From the NCBI GenBank assembly GCA_036250195.1, contig JAVHZZ010000002.1, positions 274,292,960-274,356,959 on the forward strand: a stretch of 64,000 bases of DNA, given 5' to 3'. Below are positions 39,411 through 48,155 of this stretch, in pieces. The stretch comes from Mixophyes australis (Eukaryota; Chordata; Amphibia; Anura; Limnodynastidae). Position 1 is the stretch's first letter. Each line of letters starts with the position of its first letter. Both the position numbers and the translations under genes were made by a program. The notes beneath the pieces were generated by a model that was not told the DNA's origin, made no database searches, and saw only the letters and a list, made by a program, of their open reading frames with translations.

Positions 39411-40121
39411 ATGTCTGCTTGTGCTGCATTTTAATCTCCTTCGCCACTGTCGATACCTCCAACTCATCCCTGAAGAACTGCCAAACTTATGTAGACACAG
39501 GAATGGATATTACAACTGGAGTGGCATTAGATCTTCTTCAGACAGACTGTGACACGGAACATGTGGGCAGCATGGAATCCCCTCATGCTGGAATACACTG
39601 CATTGAACAGAGAGTTAAACCAATATATAGATGCAGTTATGTTAAAATATGACCCACCAGATGAGAGCCCGGATTTAATAGATCTTGTGCACTGCACTTC
39701 AGAAGAATAATACAGAGGAGGCCCTGTGACAGGACGATAAATATGTCCAGTTTAAAGAACAGCTAGGAGACCTGAGAAAGCAAATGGGTGTGTCACTGGC
39801 CCTTGCAGAAAAAGCATTGGAAGATGAAGACTAGGAGATCACCGTCACCCAGAGCACAGTGAATTTCACTTGTCCTATAACACAGTTGGAGATGGTGAGC
39901 CCAATTAAAAACAAAGTATGTGGTCACACGTATGAGAGAGAAGCAATTGAAAAGATTATTGAAAACAAACTTCAGAAGGGTAAATTCGCCAGGTGTCCAA
40001 ACTTGGCTGTGATCACTCTGACATGAGTGTATTGGATCTTGTTCCAGACAATACACTTAAAATAGCCATTGACATTCACAGCAAAAAGCAAGGTCATTGG
40101 CCCCAGTCCCAAAAAAGTTAA
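39411..40121 (+). pseudogene. NSMCE2: Processed pseudogene of NSMCE2 (MMS21 SUMO ligase)
   Basis: NSMCE2 is the E3 SUMO ligase subunit of the SMC5/6 DNA-repair complex. Translation across frames gives its whole length in order. An N-terminal ISFATVDTSNSSLKN segment is followed by a GMDITTGVALDLL helix, ALNRELNQYIDAV, and KYVQFKEQLGDLRKQ. The SP-RING follows with FTCPITQLEMVSPIKNKVC, GHTYEREAIEKI, CPNLGCDHSDM and DLVPDNTLKIAIDIHSKKQ. The zinc-binding Cys and His residues of the SP-RING can be read once a frame change near 40,003 is allowed. The start is probably ATG 39,411, a base or so out of frame with ISFATV. Lesions are that shift, a shift near 39,580, a TAA near 39,709, a TAG at 39,832 and the shift near 40,003. 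No introns interrupt it, and a poly(A) signal plus A-rich tail follow. It cannot make protein. Confidence 0.9.
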
Positions 40122-40278
40122 AATATAGTTAAGTACCTTTGATGTAAAGTGCAGATTACAAACACTTTGTGCAATACTGATGAAGCAGCAGCAAAGTGGA
40201 AGGTTTGAATAATACATATACACCTCTATTTAGACATCCATGCTTACATTACTTCAGCAAGCAACGTTGTACTTTGTT

Positions 40279-40312
40279 AATAAAATTTTTGTCTTTATAT
40301 CCTTAAAAAAAT
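40279..40312 (+). other. Poly(A) signal and A-rich tail of the NSMCE2 retrocopy
   Basis: AATAAA lies at 40,279-40,284. About 20 bp later an A-rich tract begins (AAAAAAATAAATAATAAT). This spacing is that of a retrotransposed mRNA end. The stretch between the stop at 40,119 and the signal would be the former 3' untranslated region. Confidence 0.7.
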
Positions 40313-40418
40313 AAATAATAATCATCGACCATTCTTTGGATGTTGATAGTAGGATCAGGTGGAGTTACGGCAGCAGAGTCACAAATTTTGGTCAATTATT
40401 TTAAAGTAGACCAGACCA

Positions 40419-40593
40419 GGGAGTAAATGTATGAAAGTCCGTTTTTTAACTAAAATTTAAAGCTAAAATTTAAAGCGGTGCTGGCTTGTAAAGGCAAACT
40501 TGCCTTTACAAGCCAGCGCCGATTTAAATTTTAGCTGTAAACTCGCTGATTTCCCGTGAGTTGAAAAAAACGGACGTTCATACATTTACCCCC
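40419..40593. mobile_element. Palindromic foldback element (MITE-like), about 175 bp
   Basis: The two halves are inverted copies. GGGAGTAAATGTATGAAAG with GTCCGTTTTTT on the left mirrors AAAAAACGGAC with GTTCATACATTTACCCCC on the right. The centre pairs GGCTTGTAAAGGCAAA with CTTGCCTTTACAAGCC. It is too short to encode anything and would extrude as a long hairpin. Possible short duplicated flanks (CCAG) are ambiguous, so I do not assign a superfamily. Its ends resemble those of the element at 52,233. Confidence 0.8.
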
Positions 40594-40639
40594 AGATGTC
40601 AAAATGTTTTGCTGAGTCATCTGCATCATCAATGAGTGT

Positions 40640-41499
40640 CTTTGGATAGCTAAGTATTGCAAAGCACATGACAGTTTATAGCATCTAGATAACATTGGCA
40701 GACAGCGGTAGCTGAAAGGAAAAGTGGTGCAAGATAGAATTGTTTTTTGGGCCTTTCCACCCACCCTTATAATGGATCTTAAAAAGGACATGCACACTTT
40801 AACAAACCAAGCACTTCAGCGACAAGGACTACTACTTTTGTGGCTGAAGTGCTTGGTTTGTTTCGGCCCCCACAAGAATCCACCATTACAGAAATCTCTA
40901 TAATTGGCAGTAAAGGACTTCCTCATTTAATTTGTAGTTAATTTTAATGAACGTCATCTTTTCCATATTTTTAGGAAGTAGCCTCCTATGCCAATCACTG
41001 GCAAGGTTCCCGGCTGTGCTGAAAACTCTTTCTAAGTAAACACCGGATTATGGGCAACTTAGGTTTTGCAAAATGAGTTTGTACATGGATCTTCAATTGC
41101 CTTTTTTCCCCTCCCAGTATGTACAGGGACTTTTAAGAACACTGCCAGCCCTATTATTTCTGTTTCAGCACTGAACACTGTCACCTCTCCTGTTTCTGTG
41201 TGAGCTATGGCAACGTAAAATGTGACTTGAGACTTTTAAGAACACTGCCAGCCCTATTATTTCTGTTTGATTGATCACGCTGCCCAACTGCACTGGAGAC
41301 TGCCAAGAACCCTGCTACCCCTTCTGTGTCTCTCATTGAAATGGCACCAGATCACTGTGGAAGATGGTACTTATAGAAAACAAAACTTGTGAGATTCAAC
41401 GATGCAACGATGATGTTTTGCCACGTTTTCAGCTCAGAGGACACGTGTGATGTTCGGGTGGGCTTAGTTTTCCGAAAACCAAGCCCAAGCTTCTCTAAT
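40640..41499 (-). pseudogene. Decayed 3' part of a BED-hAT transposon with remnant transposase C-terminus
   Basis: GTGGTGCAAGATAGAATTG and the GGGCCTTTCCACCCACCC block match the subterminal region of element A. They are followed by sequence collinear with 54,310-54,510, which encodes the hAT C-terminal dimerisation domain (TTTTAATGAACGTCATC, then GAAAACTCTTTCTAAGT and the region for the conserved Ser-Glu-Arg motif). Many indels and stops leave no open frame. A GTTCGGGTGGGCTTAG block with an AAGCTTCTCTAAT end near 41,452-41,499 matches the other terminus of the family. A 38-bp direct repeat (GACTTTTAAGAACACTGCC and following, at 41,128 and 41,231) lies inside. Confidence 0.72.
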
Positions 41500-41993
41500 A
41501 TAGATATGTTTCTGAAATGTAATGCACCAGTTACAAAACTGAAGTTTGTAATAAACATTTTTCGGTGAAAATGTTATATGGAAAAACTGTTTTGTCTTGG
41601 TTTGGTACTAGTCACTGATACTGTGATAATTACATGAAAACTATATAGATATAATGTGGCGTTCTGTGGTAATCATCAACATCATCATCAACATTTATTT
41701 ATATAGCGCCAGCAAATTCTGTAGCGCTTTACAATTGGGAACAAACATTGATAAAACAATACTGGGTAATACATACAGACAGAGAGGTAAGAGAACCTTG
41801 CTCGCAAGCTTACAATCTATAGGACAATGGGAGTTAGAAACACAAGGGCATGTGCTACATCATATTGCACAATGGACCAGCTAGAACGCAAAGGTAAAAG
41901 TATTGAGTGGGGTGTGTGTGTTGCAGTGTTGGTCAGAGGGTTGTTGTCTTGCGTTAGCTGTGAAGAGGGTGGTAATTGGGTAATCTAGGGAAA

Positions 41994-42495
41994 TTAAGAT
42001 GGTGGCTGAGAAATATGATAACCTTGCCTGAAGAGGTCGGTTATCAGTGAACGCTTGAAGGTTTGAAGACTACAGGAAAGTCTTATTGTGCGAGGGAGGG
42101 AATTCCACAACGTGGGTGCAGCCCGGAAAAAATCCTGTAACCGAGAATGGGAGGATGTGATGAGAGTGGAGGAGAGACGTAGATCTTGTGCAGAACGAAG
42201 GTGTCGAGTGGGGAGATATTTCGAGACCAGTGAGGAAATGTATGTCGGTGCAATTTTGTTGATGGCCTTGTATGTTAGTAGAAGAATTTTATATTGGATT
42301 CGTTGAAATACAGGCAGCCAATGTAGAGACTGACAGAGTGGCTCAGCAGAGGAAAAACGGTTAGTAAGGAAAATCAATCTAGCCGCTGCATGCAAAATAG
42401 ATTGTAGGGGTTCAAGTCTGACTTTGGGAAGACCAGTAAGGAGGGAATTGCAATAGTCGATGCGGGAGATGATGAGTGCATGAATTAATGTTCTT
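41994..42495 (-). pseudogene. L2 LINE C-terminal domain
   Basis: In a third frame the minus strand reads LIHALIISRIDYCNSLL and TGLPKVRLEPLQSILHAAA. Then come LHWLPVFQRIQYKILLLTY and AAPTLWNSLPRTIR, the conserved tail of L2-group proteins, ending at 41,994. This tail is a useful diagnostic against other CR1-superfamily clades. It is open for about 165 codons but is separated from the polymerase by the frame change upstream. Confidence 0.85.
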
Positions 42496-42499
42496 TAGG

Positions 42500-42813
42500 T
42501 GTATGTAACATGATTTATATATAGAGTTGATGTGGGGGATAAATGACAGTTGTGAATCAAGGATTACACCTAGGCAACGAGCTTGCGAGGTGGGATTTAT
42601 GGTCATGTTATCAACAGAAATTGAAATGTCAGGCAGGAAGCTTTTGTTTTTGGGTGGGAATATTATTAATTCAGTTTTTAAAAGATTGAGTTTGAGTTGG
42701 CGAGAAGACATCCAAGATGAAATGGCAGAAAGACAGTCAGTAACACGAGACAACACAGATGGTGAAAGATCAAGAGAGGATAGATAAATTTGTTTATCAT
42801 CCGCATAGAGATG
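42500..42813 (-). pseudogene. L2 LINE reverse transcriptase, YADD box and thumb
   Basis: Directly after the TAA, in the same frame, the minus strand reads HLYADDKQIYLSSLD. This supplies the YADD catalytic pair of the polymerase. It continues with WMSSRQLKLNLLKTEL and INPTSQARCLGVILDSQLSF, the usual thumb motifs (LNxxKTE, LGV.LD). The frame is lost near 42,490-42,520, after which the sequence is read in another frame. Confidence 0.85.
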
Positions 42814-43659
42814 TTACTGAAATCCAAAGGAGCTTATTAGTTTTCCAAGAGAAGTGGTGTAGATAGAGAATAGCAGAGGACCTAGGACTGAGCCTTGTGG
42901 TACTCCAACTGATAAAGGAAGCGGTGCAGAGGTGGATCCAGAGAAATTAACACTGAAAGAGCGATTAAATAGGTAGGATGAGAACCAGGATAGGACAGTG
43001 CCTTCAAGACCTAGGGATTGTAGCGTCTGTATGAGGAGAGAGTGGTCAACAGTGTCAAATGCAGCAGAGAGATCCAGGAGAATTAGAAGAGAGTAATGGT
43101 TATTATTTTTTGCTGTGATCAAATCATTGACAACCTTGGTCAGTGCAGTCTCTGTGGAGTGTTGAGAGCGAAAGCCTGACTGGAGAGGATCCAACAGGTT
43201 GTTTGCTGTAAGAAAGTGTGTGAGGCGAGTGTAGGCAGTTCTCTCGAGAAGCTTGGAGCGGCACGAGAGCTGGGAGATAGGGCGGTAATTTACGAGAGAG
43301 TTAGGGTCAGAATTTTGTTTTTTTAAAATGGGAGTAATCACTGCATGCTTGAATAGTGATGGAAAAATACCAGTAGAAAGAGAGAGATTACAGATTTTAG
43401 TTAGAGGGGGAATGAGAACAGGAGACAGGGACATACCAATTTGTGAGGGAATGGGATCAAGAGGACAGGAAGTAGAGTAGGAATATGAGAAGAGAGTAGA
43501 AACTTCCTCTTCGTTTGTGGGATCAAATGAAGAGAGAGTGTCAGAGGGTGCTACAAAGGAATTGAGCCTGAATTGATTGCCTGTCAAGGGAGATGATACC
43601 ATTTCAAGCCTGATCTTTATCAATTTTGTCCTTGAAATAGGAAGCAAGAGCCTGTGCAC
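42814..43659 (-). pseudogene. L2 LINE reverse transcriptase, N-terminal and palm part
   Basis: This encodes the fingers and palm of the reverse transcriptase, which copies the LINE RNA at the nicked target. Motifs include VNYRPIS (about 123-129), [13 protein letters not shown] (161-173), the catalytic [13 protein letters not shown] (Asp about 196 and 202) and [13 protein letters not shown] (252-264). The first 15 or so residues are out-of-frame reading of the linker and are not real. A TAA falls right after SSFGFQ, immediately before the catalytic YADD box, which follows in the same frame. That stop alone removes the active site from any product. Confidence 0.88.
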
Positions 43660-44068
43660 TGATGTTGGTTGGAGGATTTGGGGCAGGAGGATTCAGAAGA
43701 GAGTTAAATGTGTTAAAGAGGCATTTGGGGTTAGAAGCCTGAGCATAGATGAGAGATCGGAAGTATGCTTGTTTAGCAGTGTCCAGAGCATTTCTATATG
43801 AGTGGTAGATATCAGTATATGTGATGAAATCATTAGAGGCACAAGATTTACGCCAGTGACGTTCTGCGTTACGAGAAAGTTTTTGTAGAGTTCGTGTTAC
43901 TGTAATGTGCCACGGTTGGCAACGAATTCTACGCGAAGTATGTAGTGTCAGTGGAGCCACTTGATCCAGGGCAGTTGCTAGGGTTTGATGAAAATGGGGT
44001 ACTGCCCGATCAGGGGAGGAAAATGTAGAAATTGGGGAGAGAAGGTGTTGGAGAGAGGTGGAAAACTG
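43604..44068 (-). pseudogene. L2 LINE linker between endonuclease and reverse transcriptase
   Basis: In the same frame as the endonuclease, just past its TAA, the reading continues QFSTSLQHLLSPIS and then LDQVAPLTLHTSRRIRCQPW. That is the typical L2 linker pattern (APL...R...PW). It ends with SYFKDKIDK near 43,620. There the frame changes: the next conserved residues (KIRLEM) are read in another frame. A single-base indel next to GATAAAGATCAGG would explain this. Confidence 0.8.
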
Positions 44069-45043
44069 TTAAAAATCAATAGAGTTGAAATTCCTGCGGT
44101 TGTGAGGAGGCTTGGAAGAGTTTGACACTAGGGAGAGTAAAGAACTGGGGGTGAGCGAGTAGCTAATAAGGTGATCATCTGAGAGGGGGAAAGGAGTGTT
44201 TAGGAAGTGAGAAAATGAGCATAGTCTAGAGAAAACAAGATCAAGACAGTGGCCATCCTGATGAGTAGCGGATTCAATCCACTGGGAGAGGTCAAGTGAG
44301 GAGGTTAGAGAGAGTAGTTTGGAAGCAGCATTGGAACGTGGATTAGAAATAGGGATGTTGAAATCACCCATGATGATGGTGGGGATATCAGTAGATAAGA
44401 AGTGAGGGAGCCATGCAGAGAAGTGTTCAAGAAATTGTTGGTGTGAACCAGGGGGGCGATAGATGACAGAAACACGCATAGAGAATGGGTTAAAATTCCT
44501 AACAGCGTGTACTTCAAAAGATGTGAATGTGAGTGATGGGACACTTGGTAGAACTGTGAATGTGCACTGTGGGGAGAGAAGTAGTCCAACCCCCCCTCCT
44601 TGTCTGCCTCCCGGTCTGGGGGTGTGGGTGAAATGGAGACCACCATGTGAAAGGGCTGCAGGTGAGGCAGTGTCTGAATGCGTGAGCCATGTTTCTGTTA
44701 TTGCTAGAAGGTTGAGGTTGTTTGAGAGGAAGAGATCATGAATGGAGGTAAGTTTGTTACAAACAGAACATGCATTCCAAAGGGCACATTTAAAGGACTT
44801 TGGAAGAGAGGGGAGACAGGAGATGCGTTTAAGGTTTGCTGGATTTCTGTAGTGTTCAGATATATGCGTGTGGGAGAATTGAGGGGGACCTGGATTAGGT
44901 GATATATCACCAGCTAATAGAAGCAGGGATGAAGAAAGGTAGGTAAGATGATTGTAAGATGTGTGTTTTTTTAGTTTCTGGTGGCATGGTGCGGCTGTTA
45001 AAGTTATTGAATTTAAATAGGAAAACAGTTCATGAGTGTTCAC
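44069..45043 (-). pseudogene. L2 LINE endonuclease domain with a 2A-like N-terminus
   Basis: About 324 codons encode an exonuclease/endonuclease/phosphatase domain that nicks target DNA for target-primed reverse transcription. Visible catalytic elements are ITETWL (Glu about 118), GGGVGLLL, VIYRPPGS, the metal-binding GDFN (about 226-229) and the SDDHLISY box with Asp-His at about 290-291. Residues 45-53 read GDISPNPGP, a 2A-like ribosome-skipping motif known from several LINE clades, with Ser in place of the usual Glu. The frame is open upstream to about 45,110, but I see no ATG; the nominal first codon is GTG, so the true start may be lost. A TAA at 44,069-44,071 ends it. The same frame continues directly into the linker segment. 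Confidence 0.85.
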
Positions 45044-45180
45044 TAGAGGTGAGTGAAGTAATGAAGGTGCAATGTGAACAGAGGTGTGTGTTGCAGGATG
45101 GTCACTGCTTTATTTTTATCTTGTTAGAGGGTGTCACAGACCCCAAGCCATAGAGAGTTGAGATGCTCCAGCCAAATCAA

Positions 45181-45529
45181 GACCTCAATAAAAACATGTT
45201 TTTAAAGGACTGTTTTTTATTTGGTTAGTCAAAGATGATTGCAAGAGTGGAAGGTATGGATGTTAGTGGAGAATAAAGATAATTAATATGCTACAGTTAC
45301 TTACTTAATTAAAGGACTCACAAGATATTCCACCTGTAGCATTCAATTACTAACTTAAAATGCATAAATAAACTAGTTAAAAGCCCATCAAAATGACATG
45401 TAAGATCAAGTTGCACCTTTTTTGGTGACGGTTAAATTCTGCGCATCACTTATTCCTCGAATGTGGAATCAACTACTGGCTGGAGAAAAATAAAGAACTT
45501 AACACATTTTCTATTTGACAAATATTTCT
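45181..45529 (+). other. Intergenic, possible tiny LINE C-terminal remnant at 45,420-45,480
   Basis: The plus strand between about 45,420 and 45,480 reads VKFCASLIPRMWNQLLAGEK. That resembles the WNxLP tail of non-LTR reverse transcriptases. It is too short to be sure. The rest of the interval shows no gene or recognised repeat. Confidence 0.25.
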
Positions 45530-46379
45530 TTATATAGCATATTTTTTGTGTAAATCTTCACAGAGTCTTTTGCCAATTTTTCTTGTTCCATGCCACCAAT
45601 AACAGAAATATTTTGAATTTTCATGCTGTCCTTTCATTAAGTGTTTAATAAAAGGGGCAGACCTTATTGCACCCAATGTGACCACCCTTGTGGCTGCATT
45701 GATTGAATAGTTTGTCAGATGGCTGCTCAGCCACACAATGCTTAGCGTGGAAAAATTCACAAATACTATTCATGGGACCACCGTTATGAGTACTAATATT
45801 TGTTTCATCAAAGCTACCGACATCAAGAATGGCGTGGCATCTTGTTTGCTGACTTTGTAGGCATTCACGTGACGTTATCTCTGTCCTGTTTGCTCTTCGA
45901 CTGTTTTCTCTGTGACAGTCAATTTGCTGAGGAGTCATATTTGCATGTCAGTGACAATCACGCTCGCGTCCTGTTTGGTCATCATAGTTTCAGGCTTTAT
46001 CCCGCTCTGCCCTTCATCTTTTTTGCTGCTTCTTTCTGTGCAGTTACTCCCACAGTAGACATTTGTCTTTAAGTGACATCAAAGTTACTTTGTTGCTTAA
46101 ATTAATTAGTATATGCCTATGAATTTAACAGGAAGTGCAAATTAAACAAGCAAAGAGATAATCGAGTCAATTTTGAATAGCAAAGGTTGTTATAAATGGT
46201 AACTGCCACACAAAACACCTAAATAAACCAAACAAAATAAGTTCAAGAAATTAGGAAAATCTGGTCAATAGGAAAAGTCAAGCACACAAAAGAGTCATTT
46301 GCAAACATTTTACTAACTTTGTGTGTTTTGTGTGTCTATTTATTAAGGTGAGGAGCAGCGTTAGCCTTTTATATATAGA
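45530..46379 (-). mobile_element. Truncated Helitron, 5' end plus N-terminal zinc-finger region
   Basis: At 46,379 the minus strand starts TCTATATATAAAAGGC after an A. That is the 5'-TC start and A/T target expected of Helitrons. About 440 bp further in, an open segment (45,645-45,938) encodes an Arg/Asn-rich N-terminus (RENSRRANRTE). It is followed by CEFFHAKHCVAEQPSDKLF and NQCSHKGG, matching the Helitron pattern C..C.A.HF..E....F..CCHKG with some Cys substituted. A second frame (45,530-45,700) continues PFIKHLMKGQHENSKYF, similar to the segment that normally follows. The Rep catalytic and helicase domains are absent. A frame change separates the two pieces, and no 3' hairpin/CTRR end is evident. 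Confidence 0.62.
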
Positions 46380-46900
46380 TAATTGCAGAAATGATACTTT
46401 TTTTTAACATTTCTAAGAATGATTAGCTCTATATTTTTTCATTATCAATTAAAGTGTATCACTTAATAAATAATAACTACTACTATTGCTAGTTGTGTTA
46501 AATTACTGTATGATGTACAATTAGGGTAATGCAACTTTTGCATTTACTTCTAACACTGTCAAGTTGTATTTCTTTGTTATGTTAGACATAAGTGTACCCA
46601 TGACATAGCCATCGGGATCAGGACAGCTTTGTTCCCCTCGGTGGGAAAGTTTGGGGAAATTCTGTCCACTGCTTCTCTGCATGGCAGTGAACACTGCGCA
46701 CGGCAATGAAGGGGTTGGGAGGGGAGGTGAGGAGAGAACAAGGAGCCAGCATATTCCAAAAGTTTATGGCTGCCAGGGCTTCAAAAGGGTAAGGTATGGC
46801 ACTGGGGGTGTGGCCACGCCCCGTCACGCTGACGGAGAGACCAACATTGGGAGGTATGCTACAGTTCTGTTCGAACAAATATTAATCATGAAATCATATT
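46380..46900. other. Intergenic, with a possible degraded interspersed repeat at 46,640-46,862
   Basis: No coding frame is convincing. On the minus strand, AGCATACCTCCCAATGTTGG near 46,862 followed by GGGGCGTGGCCACACCCCC resembles the start of a dispersed frog repeat with CATACCTCCCAAC and CCACGCCCC blocks. I know it only by pattern and cannot define its ends. Confidence 0.35.
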
Positions 46901-48147
46901 AATTAGTACTGTCTTTTTTACATGTAACAATCACATATTTTAAGATCTTTATTACATGTTACGTGTGGTACAATGAAAGCACTTCCTTATATAGAAAGCA
47001 CCTAGTTAGTGCAAAAGCTCTATGTGATGACTCCTGATTAGCTCCTTCAGAGCACCCATAAAGTGTCATTTTTGTGAGTGGAAAGAGCTTATGAGACTAC
47101 CAGCTAAACCAAAAATGTACCCCTATATGTAGCCCTTGAATTCAATTTAAAAATTTCTGTTCCACAAAACAAAATGTATTTTTAGATATTTAATATGAGG
47201 CACATAATTAAGCCTAATGTGAATTTAGTCAGCAACACAAGATATAACATTTTGCACCCTACACAGATGCTGCCATCTTGTCTTGCTTACCAATATTCGT
47301 CACATATAAAAAGAAACATTTGAACAAAAATAAGAGCATGATGTCACAAAATGGCATAGAGAACAAGAGGTGTGGAACAAAGCAAGACTCATTCTGTTAG
47401 CAACACTTGCCATTCTAGTGGATAGTTTAAAAAAGAACCCAATCTGGTAGCTAGTATGTAATGCAGTACAAATGAACATACACTAGAACATAATTTCAAC
47501 CCCAAACTGACTGTTTGTATGTAAAGCCGCAATCTGGATGTGAATCCAATTAGGTAAATTAGCCCGTATTTTTTATGTCACAGAAAAAGACAGCTAACAA
47601 TTTACAATGCAGAGCTAAACATTATTTAAAACTTTGCAGAATAGACTAAACATGGGTTCAAACATGATCAATTTAATAACTAGGCAGATGTCGGGCAACA
47701 TTTTTTTTGTATATTTTATTTATACTACTATTTATAATGTCATTATTTATAATGTGTATGTTTGCTTTTAAATGTATGCATTTGTTGTTGAACGTTTGCT
47801 AATTTTTAGTTCACCTGTGAAAATGGTCTTATTACGTCCCTTCAGCTAGTCAGACCAGCTATTATCTATGCATTTAGCCCACACATTATGGGCTAAACCA
47901 AACAGTTTCTGTTTGGTGTGCAGAACATGAAAAATAATAATTCTGCTTCTTCATGGTACACTGACTTCCATTAGAGACACCTGTAAATCTGAATCAATAA
48001 ATGTGCAAATAAATGTATGTTTGTGTCCCCTGTGAAGATTTCCTTACATGATGATTAAGGAGTCAGTAACACATTTATGATACATTCAGAATAAAATAAT
48101 CTGAGACTAGAAACTGTTTCTGATATTTCTTTTTCTTTTTTAAATTA
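46901..48147. other. AT-rich intergenic sequence, nothing recognised
   Basis: I searched both strands for coding similarity, inverted repeats and tandem repeats and saw none worth calling beyond poly(T) and simple AT stretches. It may be unique sequence or very old repeats. Confidence 0.5.
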
Positions 48148-48155
48148 CTTTAGAT

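Larger units (their letters stand above)
41671..45180 (-). mobile_element. Near full-length, inactivated L2-type non-LTR retrotransposon
   Basis: On the minus strand there is, in order, an apurinic-type endonuclease, a linker, a reverse transcriptase with its catalytic boxes, and the C-terminal domain. Next comes a 3' untranslated region whose end (AAGCGCTACAGAATTTGCTG, CGCTATATAAATAAATG, then TGATGATG repeats near 41,671) is the L2-type tail common in frogs. Length (about 3.5 kb), domain order and the C-terminal APTLWNSLP motif fit the L2 group of the CR1 superfamily. The 5' limit near 45,180 is estimated from where similarity to coding and leader sequence fades. At least two stops and two frame changes disable it; they are listed with the parts. 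Confidence 0.85.

Noticed and set aside
39793..40223. Minus-strand frames over the NSMCE2 region
   Set aside because: They are antisense shadows of the pseudogene; the plus strand carries the recognisable SP-RING.
44885..44911. Viral origin for the NPGP motif
   Set aside because: The motif is followed directly by an endonuclease and L2-type reverse transcriptase. 2A-like peptides are known in LINEs, so no viral sequence is needed.
45800..46072. Plus-strand 90-codon frame
   Set aside because: It lies opposite the Helitron-like segment, whose minus-strand reading has family motifs; the plus-strand peptide resembles nothing I know.
46521..46902. Overlapping frames around 46.5-46.9 kb as a small gene
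   Set aside because: Several frames on both strands are open only because of local G/C-rich repeat-like sequence; no domain or splice structure was seen.
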